Shown here one piece after another: positions 1 to 8,756 of a DNA stretch of 64,000 bases. Both the position numbers and the translations under genes were made by a program. Origin of the DNA: Desulfoplanes formicivorans (GTDB taxonomy: Bacteria; Desulfobacterota; Desulfovibrionia; Desulfovibrionales; Desulfomicrobiaceae); assembly GCF_001748225.1 (NCBI RefSeq), contig NZ_BDFE01000017.1:62001-126000 (forward strand), in the 5' to 3' direction. The first letter of the stretch is position 1. Each line of letters begins with the position of its first letter. The notes beneath the pieces were generated by a model. That model did no database searches, was not told where the DNA came from, and worked only from the letters and a program-made list of their open reading frames with translations.

Positions 1-514
1 CGCCGAACTGTTCCATGGCAAAATCAGCAGCAACAGGCCCCTGAAAGGGATCAAGAAAGGCGGCCCGGAAAACCCAGGGTCGGTTCAGGGTTGCGTCGGG
101 GTTGGTGGACCAGGGTGAGATCATGGGGGTGCGGTTGTCGTCACAGGCCTGGCCGGCAGGAACCGCCTGCTTGCTTGAATTGGGACCCACAATGGCCAGA
201 ACCTGGTCCTTTTCAATGAGCTTGAGGGCCACGGACACGGCTGACTCGGCCTTGGATTCGTTGTCCGCGTAGACAAAATTCAGTTTGTACTTCTGGCCGC
301 CGACTTCCAATCCTCCGGCCGCGTTGATGGCCTCCTTGAGCATCTCGCCTGCAAACTTGGATTCCTCGCCAACCTTGGGAATGTCGCCGGTCAGGGGAAT
401 GTTGAAACCGATCTTGATTTCCTTGGGGGCTGCACTGTCTTTTTTGGAACAGGCTGTCAGGCACAGGACTGATGCAGCAAAGACCACAACCAACATTGCG
501 AACCATTTTTTCAC
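1..514 (-). CDS. Branched-chain amino acid-type ABC substrate-binding lipoprotein (partial, C-terminus beyond window)
   Basis: The minus strand reads from a GTG at 514, preceded by GAGGAGG about 6 bases upstream, to the window edge without a stop. The N-terminus is a lipoprotein signal: K-K-W, a hydrophobic run, then the lipobox LTAC followed by SKKD. After it comes the Peripla_BP_6 pattern (IKIGFNIPLTGD, then GPNSSKQAVPAGQ and MISPWSTNPD), as in LivJ/LivK proteins that bind amino acids outside the inner membrane and deliver them to an ABC permease. No permease is visible, because the gene runs off the left end. About 171 of an expected ~375 codons are present. The ligand cannot be told from the sequence. 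Confidence 0.9.
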   Translation of the reverse strand, partial: MKKWFAMLVVVFAASVLCLTACSKKDSAAPKEIKIGFNIPLTGDIPKVGEESKFAGEMLKEAINAAGGLEVGGQKYKLNFVYADNESKAESAVSVALKLIEKDQVLAIVGPNSSKQAVPAGQACDDNRTPMISPWSTNPDATLNRPWVFRAAFLDPFQGPVAADFAMEQFG

Positions 515-698
515 GGGCGCCTCCTCGAGTTGGATGAAATAAAACAGGTAGTGGTTTCGTACACAAAAGTGTCAAAAATGAAAAGCGCATTCTCAATTTG
601 AAGTTTATCAGGAAATTGGATAACCACATGAGTCTTTCCCGTGACCGTGAGGATATACTCGGCCAACGGTTCATCATTTCAGCCCCCAAGGATGGTGC

Positions 699-1313
699 AT
701 GGAAGATCGTACCCTGACGATTCTCAAGGAACATGCCGAAGCAGGCGCAACCCTTCGCCAGCGTTTTTTTGAACGCAACGCCGATCTTCTGGCCGAAATT
801 GCCAAATCCATGGCCGTGACCATGGCGCGTGAAGGCAAAATCCTGCTTTGCGGAAACGGCGGCAGTGCGGCGGATTGCCAGCATATTGCCGCCGAATTCA
901 CCAATCGATTCCTTCTTGAACGGCCTCCGCTGCCAGCCTTGTCCTTGACCACGGATACCTCGGCCCTGACCGCCATTGGCAATGATTATGGATTTGATCA
1001 GGTTTTCGAGAAACAGCTGCGTGCCCTCGGGCGTACGGGCGATGTGCTGGTGGCCATATCCACATCTGGAAACAGTGCCAATATTGTCAATGCGGTGCAG
1101 GCTGCCAGGGAAATGGGGATCGTTGTTGTGGGCCTGAGCGGTCGGGATGGGGGTGCCATGGCCCCCCTGTGCGATTATCTCCTCCTTGTTGAGGACAGGA
1201 ACACGCCGCTTATTCAGGAAATACACATAGCTGCCGGACATCTCCTGTGCAGGCTGGTGGACTATTATCTGTTTGAAAATGTCGCCCTGATCCAGCCCTA
1301 TCTCGGTGGATGA
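699..1313 (+). CDS. gmhA: Phosphoheptose isomerase (sedoheptulose 7-phosphate isomerase)
   Basis: This 204-residue cytoplasmic SIS-domain protein converts sedoheptulose 7-phosphate to D-glycero-manno-heptose 7-phosphate, the first step of ADP-heptose synthesis for the LPS core. Visible motifs are GNGGSAADCQHIAAEF (residues 52-67, phosphate-binding loop plus zinc/catalytic His62 and Glu66), STSGNS (121-126) and the C-terminal QEIHIAAGH. Length matches the family (~190-200). The ATG at 699 follows a modest AAGGA. It is first in a loosely spaced plus-strand group with the FmdB protein and hemC. Presence of gmhA indicates a Gram-negative envelope with heptose-containing LPS. Confidence 0.95.
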   Translation: MEDRTLTILKEHAEAGATLRQRFFERNADLLAEIAKSMAVTMAREGKILLCGNGGSAADCQHIAAEFTNRFLLERPPLPALSLTTDTSALTAIGNDYGFDQVFEKQLRALGRTGDVLVAISTSGNSANIVNAVQAAREMGIVVVGLSGRDGGAMAPLCDYLLLVEDRNTPLIQEIHIAAGHLLCRLVDYYLFENVALIQPYLGG

Positions 1314-1393
1314 TCCCTTGGAGCCGGACGAACACGTTGTGGTACAGCCCGGGACAGCATGCCAACATACAACCAGTTTGAGGTTTGACGCAT

Positions 1394-1645
1394 ATGCCTA
1401 TTTACGAATTTGAATGTTTGAAATGCAAAAGTCAGTTTGAAGAAGTGGTTCTTGGAGACAGTGATCAGATCAAGTGCCCCCATTGCGATTCGAGCCAGGT
1501 CAAAAAGCTCATGTCAACAGGGTCCTTTGTCACGGGTGGCCCCATTGTCATGGGCAAAGCCGGTTCAAGCGCCATCACCACCAGGGGATCCAGCCCCTGT
1601 GCCTCCTGCCGGGGCGGGAGCTGTGCAACGTGTGGTGTGAAATAG
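1394..1645 (+). CDS. FmdB-family zinc ribbon protein
   Basis: This 83-residue protein starts MPIYEFECLKC, the hallmark of the FmdB/PF09723 putative regulatory zinc ribbon, with two CxxC knuckles (CLKC and CPHC) in the first 35 residues. The tail carries further cysteines (CASC, CATC). An upstream TTG could extend it by three codons, but the ATG at 1394 gives the conserved family start. It lies between gmhA (80 bases upstream) and hemC (138 bases downstream). The biochemical role of the family is not settled. Zinc or another metal is probably bound by the four conserved cysteines. Confidence 0.9.
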   Translation: MPIYEFECLKCKSQFEEVVLGDSDQIKCPHCDSSQVKKLMSTGSFVTGGPIVMGKAGSSAITTRGSSPCASCRGGSCATCGVK

Positions 1646-1783
1646 GCGCAGAGTATTGCCGCTTCAATGCATCCCTTCATGGGAGCAACCCGAAACAACG
1701 GCGAGCATCTGTGGTGTTCCTTGGGGGCACCATCCCCGATGGGGGATGCAGGACTGCATGGATGCGCCATGAACGAGGAATCA

Positions 1784-2707
1784 ATGGATCAGATTCGCAT
1801 AGCCACCCGAGGAAGCAAACTGGCCCTGTGGCAGGCCGAGCATATCAAGGGACTTCTGCAGGCAACCTACCCGGACATGAAGGTGGGTTTGGTAATCATC
1901 AAGACCAAGGGGGACAAGATTCAGGATGTCCCTCTGGCCCAGGTGGGCGGCAAGGGTCTTTTTGTCAAGGAAATCGAGGAGGCCCTTTTGGACGGGAGGG
2001 CGGATATTGCTGTCCACAGCATGAAGGACGTGCCCACTGAACTTCCCGAGGAACTGATGCTGGGAATCATTCCCCAGCGTGAGGCCTGCGAGGACTGTCT
2101 TGTTTCCATGCGGTTTACCGGGCTTGACGAGCTGCCTGAAAAGGCCACTGTGGGAACGAGCAGTCTGCGCCGGCAGGCGCAGCTTTTGAACATGCGTCCA
2201 GACCTGAACATCGTTGCCTTGCGCGGCAACCTGGATACCCGGCTGGGCAAGCTTGAGCGGGGAGATTTTGACGCCATTGTCGTGGCCAGGGCCGGGCTCA
2301 ACAGACTGAATCTGAGTGCCCCCTGCATGCACACCTTTGCCCCGGACAGATTCCTGCCTGCCGTGGCCCAGGGCGCCCTGGGCATTGAGTTCAGGGCCGA
2401 CCGGTCCGATCTTGCCTCTGTACTGGCCTTTATGGATGACCATCCCACCAGGGTATGCGTGCTTGCGGAGCGTGCCTTTCTGTTCCGGCTGGAAGGCGGT
2501 TGTCAGGTTCCCATTGCCTGCCATGCCGTGATGCATGGTTCGGAGTTGAGGATCACGGGCATGGTGGCCGACGTCACGGGCAGGGAATGCATCCTGCGTT
2601 CGACAACAGGACCGGTTGCCCAAGGGGAACAGATGGGCCGGGAACTGGCCGATGTGATTCTGGATGCAGGCGGGAGAAGGATTTTGCAGGAACTCTATCT
2701 GTCATGA
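1784..2707 (+). CDS. hemC: Hydroxymethylbilane synthase (porphobilinogen deaminase)
   Basis: HemC polymerises four porphobilinogen molecules into hydroxymethylbilane for siroheme, heme and cobalamin synthesis in the cytoplasm. The 307-residue product has the N-terminal [15 protein letters not shown], the catalytic Asp in HSMKDVP (Asp82), the substrate-binding [11 protein letters not shown], and Cys240 in EGGCQVPI, which carries the dipyrromethane cofactor. I chose the ATG at 1784 because GAGGA sits 4 bases upstream and it gives the usual start; an in-frame ATG at 1769 would add five residues. A GC-rich hairpin follows the stop codon. Confidence 0.96.
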   Translation: MDQIRIATRGSKLALWQAEHIKGLLQATYPDMKVGLVIIKTKGDKIQDVPLAQVGGKGLFVKEIEEALLDGRADIAVHSMKDVPTELPEELMLGIIPQREACEDCLVSMRFTGLDELPEKATVGTSSLRRQAQLLNMRPDLNIVALRGNLDTRLGKLERGDFDAIVVARAGLNRLNLSAPCMHTFAPDRFLPAVAQGALGIEFRADRSDLASVLAFMDDHPTRVCVLAERAFLFRLEGGCQVPIACHAVMHGSELRITGMVADVTGRECILRSTTGPVAQGEQMGRELADVILDAGGRRILQELYLS

Positions 2708-2712
2708 AGTGG

Positions 2713-2736
2713 GACCCGGTCTGCAGAGACCGGGTC
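2713..2736. terminator. Hairpin between convergent hemC and response regulator
   Basis: A 10-bp perfect stem (GACCCGGTCT / AGACCGGGTC) with a GCAG loop lies 6 bases after the hemC stop and 4 bases before the stop of the convergent response regulator. It lacks a long T-run on either side, so the call as a shared terminator is probable rather than certain. Confidence 0.55.
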
Positions 2737-2739
2737 TGT

Positions 2740-3444
2740 CTACAGTTCCATGATGTTTTTCTGGGTCTTGATGACCAGGCCATGCTTGATGGCATATTCC
2801 GTCAGGGCCGATGCATTGTGAAGGCCTGTTTTTTTCAGGAGATTGGAACGGTGTTTCTCCACGGTCTTGACGCTGAGATGGAGCTGTTCGGCAATGCTTT
2901 TGCTCGTTTTGCCCAGAGCGACCAGGGACAATACCTCGCGTTCGCGTACCGTCAAGGTGGCAAAACTCGGGGAGTATTGCTGCTCCCGTTTGGCCGCCAC
3001 AAAACTCGAGATGATGTGCGATGATATCTTGGGGCTCAGGTAGGGTTCACCCTTGAGCACGGTTTTGATGGCGTGGATCAGTTCATCGCTTGGCTGTTCC
3101 TTGAGAATGTATCCCATGGCTCCGGCCTCCAGGGTGGAGTAAAGATACTCATCGGCATAATGGGCCGTGAGAATGAGAATCTTTGCATCCGGATGGTCGG
3201 TCATGATTTTCTTGGTGGTCAGGGCCCCGTTGAGTCCGGGCATGGAAAGATCCAAAAGCAGGATATCCGGGCACAGGGAATCAAAGGCTTGTATGGTTTC
3301 CAGGCCATCTTTTGCTTCACCCACTACGTTGAACTCATCAAACATGGCCAGCATACTCTTGAGGCCATCCCTGACGATTTCGTGGTCATCGGCAATGAGT
3401 ATCGAATACGGGGCCGAGGTCATGGCTGAATGTTGATTGGTCAT
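2740..3444 (-). CDS. NarL/FixJ-family response regulator (receiver plus LuxR-type HTH)
   Basis: This 234-residue regulator has a receiver domain with the acidic pair DD (19-20), phosphoacceptor Asp65 in LLLDLSMPG and Lys in YILKE. A LuxR-type HTH follows (LTVREREVLSLVALG, then SVKTVEKHRSNLLKKTG). Such proteins bind promoters after phosphorylation by a HisKA_3 kinase, and exactly such a kinase lies at 4721-6223, with a binding protein between them, so the three are likely one signalling unit. The start at 3444 is the first ATG upstream of the receiver fold; 3423 is an alternative. Neither has a strong ribosome site. Confidence 0.92.
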   Translation of the reverse strand: MTNQHSAMTSAPYSILIADDHEIVRDGLKSMLAMFDEFNVVGEAKDGLETIQAFDSLCPDILLLDLSMPGLNGALTTKKIMTDHPDAKILILTAHYADEYLYSTLEAGAMGYILKEQPSDELIHAIKTVLKGEPYLSPKISSHIISSFVAAKREQQYSPSFATLTVREREVLSLVALGKTSKSIAEQLHLSVKTVEKHRSNLLKKTGLHNASALTEYAIKHGLVIKTQKNIMEL

Positions 3445-3672
3445 GAGAAACGCAACCTTGGTTGGGGTACATGCTCTGTATGTGGGGGATATTCGACACG
3501 TCATGAAATCATGCAGAATTCGTATGACTTTTCAGTATCACGACCCTTCATGGTTTTCCAGTGAATTTTGGAGCGCAAAAGTGACCGGCTGGCCAACCAG
3601 GTAAAGCCTGACACACAGGATGGGGCAGAGGCCCTTCAATGATCAGACGAGATACCGTCTGAGGAGAATAGC

Positions 3673-4677
3673 ATGCAAATTGTTCGCATGATCGTTACCC
3701 TAGCCCTTTACCTCGCGTTGGTGGGCGTGCATCTGGCCGGGGCAGCACAGGAGCCCGCCAGTGTGAATATCGCTCAAGGCAAGGGGCCTTTGAGCGTACT
3801 GCTGGTGGTGGCCGAAGAAAAGGGTTTTTTTGTCAAGCACGGGGTCGAGGTTGCCTTGCATACCTACAACCGCGGCATTTTGGCTATCAGGGACGGCATG
3901 ATCCGGGATCAGTGCGATGGCGCTCTTGGCGGAGCCACTGTGGCCACGCTTGAGGCGTTTTCCCATCCCCATGCCTTCAAAATTGTTACCGAGATGGCTT
4001 TTACCGACAACCAGGATACCATCATCGCCCGAACGGACAGGGGGATCACTTCCCCAGGGGATCTCATCGGAAAGAGGCTTGCCGTCCCACGGGGAGGTAC
4101 GGCCCATTTCTTTCTCACGAGCTATCTGGAAAAATGGAATATTCCGGTCAATATGGTTGATGTGGTTTTCCTGTCCAAAAAGGAAATGGTTAAGGCCATT
4201 GCCCAGGGACGCGTGGACGCCATTTGTCAGCATGAGCCCGTGACTGAGAAGGTGCGCAAGGCCCTGCACAACCAGACCGTTGAATTTGAGGAAAAGGCAT
4301 TGACCCGAAAAATAACGGTCCTGCTTTTTAGAACGCCATTCATCAAGGCCCATCCCCAAAAGGTCAAGGCTGTACTTCGCGGCATTACCGACGCCTGGCA
4401 GTACATGCAAGACCATCTTGACGAATGCGTGGAAATTCTTTCCCGAAGAAAAAACATTTCCAAAGAGAATGCCTGTCATTTCCTCGAGCATACCTTCAAT
4501 TTCAGGGGTCTTGGCCTCTCCCAGTCCCTACTTCTCAAAATAGAGTATGCAACTTTCTGGGCCATTTCTGCGGGCTTGGGGGAGAGGGAAAACGCGCCCG
4601 ACTCCTTGAATTTGATAGATTACTCCTTGTTGGAACAGATGGATCCCGGCCGTGTGACTATCATACGCAAGGAGTGA
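3673..4677 (+). CDS. NMT1/THI5-like periplasmic substrate-binding protein
   Basis: This 334-residue protein starts at ATG 3673 behind TGAGGAGAATAGC and has a Sec signal peptide (about 25 residues, ending near AGAAQ). The body is of the SsuA/ThiY/NMT1 type: it opens with KGPLSVLLVVAEEKGFF, has GGATVATLEA and LIGKRLAVPRGGTA, and DAICQHEP in the second lobe. Family members bind sulfonates, nitrate, pyrimidines or similar ligands in the periplasm. No ABC permease or ATPase accompanies it. The next gene, 43 bases on, is a membrane histidine kinase, so it may present its ligand to the kinase instead of a transporter. The ligand is unknown. Confidence 0.85.
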   Translation: MQIVRMIVTLALYLALVGVHLAGAAQEPASVNIAQGKGPLSVLLVVAEEKGFFVKHGVEVALHTYNRGILAIRDGMIRDQCDGALGGATVATLEAFSHPHAFKIVTEMAFTDNQDTIIARTDRGITSPGDLIGKRLAVPRGGTAHFFLTSYLEKWNIPVNMVDVVFLSKKEMVKAIAQGRVDAICQHEPVTEKVRKALHNQTVEFEEKALTRKITVLLFRTPFIKAHPQKVKAVLRGITDAWQYMQDHLDECVEILSRRKNISKENACHFLEHTFNFRGLGLSQSLLLKIEYATFWAISAGLGERENAPDSLNLIDYSLLEQMDPGRVTIIRKE

Positions 4678-4720
4678 TGGGCATGTCCGTTTTCATGACA
4701 AGAAAAAAATTGGAAAATCG

Positions 4721-6223
4721 ATGAAAATTTCATCAAAAATACTTATGGCGTATGTTTTGCTTCTTTTAGAGCATGCATTAGTCATAGGTATTTTTTTCTT
4801 TACAGTGAATTATATAAACCGGTCTATTGAGCAGAACGCGCGTGTTTATACGATCGTGAAGAATGTTTCCGAGCTCATCCAGTTGGCTGATGAAATCAAT
4901 GAGATCAATCAAAACAGAGTGTTCAATCAATGGGATGTCTTGTTGTCACATGTAAGAGAAAATCTTTATCATATTGACAATAATGATAACAAGACAGAAC
5001 GCATCATCCTTGATATTCTCGTTGATATACAAAGAGCAGATGATATCATCAAATCTTTTTCAAAAAAACACATTAAATCATACGGCAAAACATACACCAA
5101 TAAAAACAACATAAATAATATTAATGTTATTTTAAAAAATGTTTCAACATCGTGCGATATTCTTCTTGATGCGTCGTTGCAAAAAGTAGATCAAGTAGAA
5201 AAATGGTGTGAGTCTACCATAGTACTTGTCGTTGTTTTTTTTGCATGTTCTCTTGTTTGGGCGTTCTGGTTCATTGAAAAAAATATTGTTTTTCCCCTGA
5301 ATTTGTTAGCGGCAAAGACCAAACAGATTGGGCAGGGCGATTTCGACTTAACCATGGATGTCGTTTCCCATGATGAAATCGGTGATTTTACCCGATCGTT
5401 CGTGGAAATGGCCCATCAACTCCGGGTTGTTACTGTTTCCCGTGACGCAATGATTCGTGAAGTACAGGCTAGGAAAGATGTCGAACTCCAGCTTAAAAAA
5501 AAGGAATCTTCCCTCAAGGCGTTATCATCGAAGATGATGACCGTTCTGGAGGAGGAACGCAAGAAGATTGGCCGTGATCTGCATGACAGCGTAGTACAGG
5601 ATCTGGTCGGATTGAAACTGCACCAGGAAAATGCTATCCGCGCGCTGCAACGAAGTCATCCGGGAATGGATTTGGCAAGATTCGAACAGAACCTGGCCTA
5701 TATCAACACGGCCATCATTCAATTGCGTGAGATCATCATGGGGCTGAGACCGGCCATTCTTGACGATCTCGGTCTGATCCCGGCCCTGGAATGGTATTGT
5801 CGCGAATTTTCGAAAACGTACGCTCAATTTCGCTTATCTGTTGACATGGACACGCCGAACGTTCCCATCCCCGAGGATGTCGGCACAGCCGTGTTTCGCA
5901 TTGTTCAGGAAGCGTTGAAAAATATTGTCAAACACAGCGATGCCTCTTGCATCATGGTTACCATCAAGTCGGACGACCATGTTCTCGAGGTACGGGTGGA
6001 AGACGATGGTCAGGGTATGGACCTTGAGCGTGACGAAATCGAACTGTTGAGCATGGGATTTTCGGGAATGCGTGAACGGGCGGAAGCTGTTCACGGTGAA
6101 TTCCGTGTTCATTCCAGTCCGGGGGAGGGTGTTGCCATTTGTGTGCTCTTTCCCCTGGATGATTCTCATACCGGGCAGAGCGGGGGTCCAGACGAATCAG
6201 ACAGATCTCTCCGCCTGACCTGA
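4721..6223 (+). CDS. NarX/DegS-type membrane sensor histidine kinase
   Basis: The 500-residue kinase has TM1 at about 9-30, a periplasmic helical region of about 135 residues, TM2 at about 167-186, a HAMP domain (to ~240), a coiled coil, HisKA_3 with phosphoacceptor His288 in EEERKKIGRDLHDSVVQD, and an HATPase_c domain (FRIVQEALKNIVKHS, VEDDGQGMD). Kinases of this class phosphorylate NarL/LuxR response regulators, fitting the regulator at 2740-3444. The first ~580 bases are clearly AT-rich (runs of AAAAA, TTTTT, AAT codons), whereas the kinase half has the composition of its neighbours. This suggests that the sensor module has a separate origin or is under relaxed selection. Confidence 0.93.
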   Translation: MKISSKILMAYVLLLLEHALVIGIFFFTVNYINRSIEQNARVYTIVKNVSELIQLADEINEINQNRVFNQWDVLLSHVRENLYHIDNNDNKTERIILDILVDIQRADDIIKSFSKKHIKSYGKTYTNKNNINNINVILKNVSTSCDILLDASLQKVDQVEKWCESTIVLVVVFFACSLVWAFWFIEKNIVFPLNLLAAKTKQIGQGDFDLTMDVVSHDEIGDFTRSFVEMAHQLRVVTVSRDAMIREVQARKDVELQLKKKESSLKALSSKMMTVLEEERKKIGRDLHDSVVQDLVGLKLHQENAIRALQRSHPGMDLARFEQNLAYINTAIIQLREIIMGLRPAILDDLGLIPALEWYCREFSKTYAQFRLSVDMDTPNVPIPEDVGTAVFRIVQEALKNIVKHSDASCIMVTIKSDDHVLEVRVEDDGQGMDLERDEIELLSMGFSGMRERAEAVHGEFRVHSSPGEGVAICVLFPLDDSHTGQSGGPDESDRSLRLT

Positions 6224-6280
6224 CAACCCAAAAACACCATGATCCGGGATCGCCGTGGGCATTCCAAAAGGGAGATTGCT

Positions 6281-7723
6281 GTGCGCGATGCATCCTTCAT
6301 CAATCTGTGCATCTACCATGTACTGGACGGCCTGCGACAGGGATTATCGCACTATTCCCAGCCAAGCCGGGCCGCCCTGATCTATGCACTGGACGAGCAC
6401 GCCCCTCTTCGCATCTGTGATCCTCAGCATCTTCTCCAGGGCCATGCCGTCAAGTTGAAGAATCATTTTCTTGCATCAGACGCGTGGAAAAAAAAGGTGC
6501 AATGTCCCAAGCATATACGCGTTCTTGAACACGATAAAACAGATACTCTGGCCTTGGCCGGGATTGTCAGTTTCGGGGGGCGGTCCCATTCCCTGCTCTA
6601 TCAGATGTGGTTCACCGAGGAGCATCCGGACATGTGTTCCACGGGTCCCACAGAGCGGTGGCTGGAACATGCAGCCTGGCTGCTGAGTCAGGATATCGCC
6701 TCCAACAGCCCCCTGTATATCGGTACTTCCGGACTTGTGCTGCAGAATTGTGCCACCCATGCGGTCCGCGACTTCCTGGTGGACAAGCGGGCCGAGATCA
6801 TGGGCCTGGATACCCAATTGCGCGTGTATCCGGTTCTGGACGCCATACTGGCTATATCCAAAACCCGAGAGGAAGGAGCCTGGCCCCGGGGCCGACTGGT
6901 GTTTGTGGACCCATCCAAACTGGCAGAGGTTGATTTTTTGGCCTGCTTTGCCCAGCAGGAACGGCCATCCCTTAAAAATTACAGGCACGTACGCAAGCTG
7001 TTGCTGGCAGTGGAACATTCGGCCAGGATTCTGGTTTCCGAAGGGCGGCGCATTGTGGGCATTGCCAGGGGAGGCGTTATTCCCTGCTGCTCGGTCATAG
7101 CCGATTATCGTGGGGAGTACGGATTCGTCCATTTGGACGACATGCCTGTATGCAGTTTTTCCGATGGCATGTTCCATTCATCCATGCGCAAGGCCAAACT
7201 GGTTCAGGTGGAAGAAATCCTTCTTGAAACCGGGTTGCCTTCCGAAGAGCAGACAGATCTGTTCCAGATAGTATCCGATTTGGTGCACAATGCCGAAGAA
7301 CAGAAATTCGGGTGTACCCTGGTGGTTGATTTGAACCCGGTTCCCAGAACCATTGCCGGACAGCATCTGGATACCATCCTTGACTTGCGCGATCCCGAAA
7401 ACCGGGAATTTGCCAAATCCCTTTCTCGGGTGGACGGAGCCCTGCACATTGGTTCGGATCTCTGTCTGCACGGGTTTGCCTGTCTTTTGGATGGCCATGC
7501 CGTAACAGGCGAAAACCGGGCCCGAGGGGCCCGGTTCAATTCAGCACTCAGGTTCACGGCAGAACACGCCAACATGATCGCCGTTGTGGTCTCTTCAGAC
7601 CGACCGGTATCGGTTGTTCAGGATGGCGTTGAACTCACGGCTCAATGCCAATGGCGACAGCCCGTGTTCAGTTGTGTGGAAACACCTCCAACCCTTGAAC
7701 AATGGCTCGAGACTATCGAATAG
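6281..7723 (+). CDS. DisA_N (diadenylate cyclase, DAC) domain protein with an N-terminal sensor-like region
   Basis: The C-terminal ~110 residues match the DAC fold: DGA at 385-387, HIGSDLCLHGFACLLDG, then GARFNSA (416-422), where c-di-AMP synthases normally have G-T-R-H-R-A-A. The first ~370 residues match no domain I know and resemble the poorly characterised sensor regions found ahead of DAC domains. The expected activity is c-di-AMP synthesis from two ATP, but the changed RHR motif (Arg418-Phe-Asn) leaves this open. I chose the GTG at 6281: AAAAGGGAG precedes it by 6 bases, while the upstream ATG at 6239 has no site. Its 3' end overlaps the convergent trpS by 11 bases. Confidence 0.75.
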   Translation: MRDASFINLCIYHVLDGLRQGLSHYSQPSRAALIYALDEHAPLRICDPQHLLQGHAVKLKNHFLASDAWKKKVQCPKHIRVLEHDKTDTLALAGIVSFGGRSHSLLYQMWFTEEHPDMCSTGPTERWLEHAAWLLSQDIASNSPLYIGTSGLVLQNCATHAVRDFLVDKRAEIMGLDTQLRVYPVLDAILAISKTREEGAWPRGRLVFVDPSKLAEVDFLACFAQQERPSLKNYRHVRKLLLAVEHSARILVSEGRRIVGIARGGVIPCCSVIADYRGEYGFVHLDDMPVCSFSDGMFHSSMRKAKLVQVEEILLETGLPSEEQTDLFQIVSDLVHNAEEQKFGCTLVVDLNPVPRTIAGQHLDTILDLRDPENREFAKSLSRVDGALHIGSDLCLHGFACLLDGHAVTGENRARGARFNSALRFTAEHANMIAVVVSSDRPVSVVQDGVELTAQCQWRQPVFSCVETPPTLEQWLETIE

Positions 7724-8723
7724 GAACCAGCCCTACGGCCCGGCGGATTTTGTCCAGAAACGGTCCGCTGATGGCGCGCGCCTTTTGGGCTCCCTTCACA
7801 AGAATCTCTTCAATATCCCCGGGATGTTTCATCAGCTCGTTGTACCGCTTTCTGGGCTCTGCCAGATGATCGTTGATGCAGTCAAACAGGATCTGCTTCA
7901 TCTCCCCCCATGCAATGCCCTCGGCATACCGTTTGCGAATCTCTTCCACCTGATCGGGCGTGGCAAAGGCCTTGTAGATGTCAAACAGGGTGTTGTCCTT
8001 GGTCTCCTTGGGTTCGCCCGGTTCCGAAGAATCCGTCTTGATCTTCATGATCATCTTGCGCAGCTTTTTTTCGGGGCCGAACAGGGGGATGGTGTTGTTG
8101 TAGCTTTTGCTCATCTTGCGGCCGTCAAGACCCTTGAGAATGGCTGAATCATCACTCACCAGGGGTTCGGGCAGGGTTAGGATCTCGCCGTAATGATGAT
8201 TGAACCGGGCGGCAATGTCCCGGGCCATCTCGATGTGCTGGATCTGATCCTTGCCAACCGGGATCTTGTTGGCGCTGAACATGAGGATATCCGCGGCCAT
8301 GAGCACGGGGTAGCAGAACAGACCCATGGTAATGCCCTTGTCCGGATCCTTGGACCGTTTTTCCTCGTTTTCAGCCACCTTGGCCTTGTAGGCATGGGCC
8401 CGGTTCATGAGCCCCTTGGCGGTCATGCAGGTAAGAATCCATGTCAGTTCTGGGATTTCACGGATGTCGGACTGGCGGTAGAAAATGGCTTTGTCCGTAT
8501 CCAGGCCCAGGGCGATCCAGGTGGCTGCGATCTCCCTGGTGGACTGCTTGAGGAGCTCGGGATCCTGATTCTTGATCAGGGCGTGATAATCCGAGAGAAA
8601 ATAGAAGCAGGAGACATTGTCCCGTTTGCTGTTTTCAATGGCCGGGCGGATGGCGCCCGCATAATTGCCCAGATGGGGCGTGCCACTGGGCGTAATACCG
8701 GTGAGAATGATTTCCTTGTTCAT
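7713..8723 (-). CDS. trpS: Tryptophan--tRNA ligase
   Basis: This 336-residue class I aminoacyl-tRNA synthetase charges tRNA-Trp. The HIGH-type motif is PHLGN (about residues 16-20) and the KMSKS loop is intact (GLDGRKMSKS). GITPSGTPHLGNY and PVLMAADILMF are typical of TrpS, and length matches the family (330-340). It is the last gene of a minus-strand group ubiX, M50 protease, trpS, 33 bases after the protease gene. The stop codon lies inside the end of the convergent DAC gene, and no terminator separates the two. Confidence 0.97.
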   Translation of the reverse strand: MNKEIILTGITPSGTPHLGNYAGAIRPAIENSKRDNVSCFYFLSDYHALIKNQDPELLKQSTREIAATWIALGLDTDKAIFYRQSDIREIPELTWILTCMTAKGLMNRAHAYKAKVAENEEKRSKDPDKGITMGLFCYPVLMAADILMFSANKIPVGKDQIQHIEMARDIAARFNHHYGEILTLPEPLVSDDSAILKGLDGRKMSKSYNNTIPLFGPEKKLRKMIMKIKTDSSEPGEPKETKDNTLFDIYKAFATPDQVEEIRKRYAEGIAWGEMKQILFDCINDHLAEPRKRYNELMKHPGDIEEILVKGAQKARAISGPFLDKIRRAVGLVPIR

Positions 8724-8756
8724 GATGATTCCTTGTGCTGGGGTGGTGCGATGTTC

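Noticed and set aside
213-1241. 342-codon minus-strand open frame
   Set aside because: It runs antisense through gmhA and, in another frame, through the binding lipoprotein; the product is low-complexity and resembles no protein.
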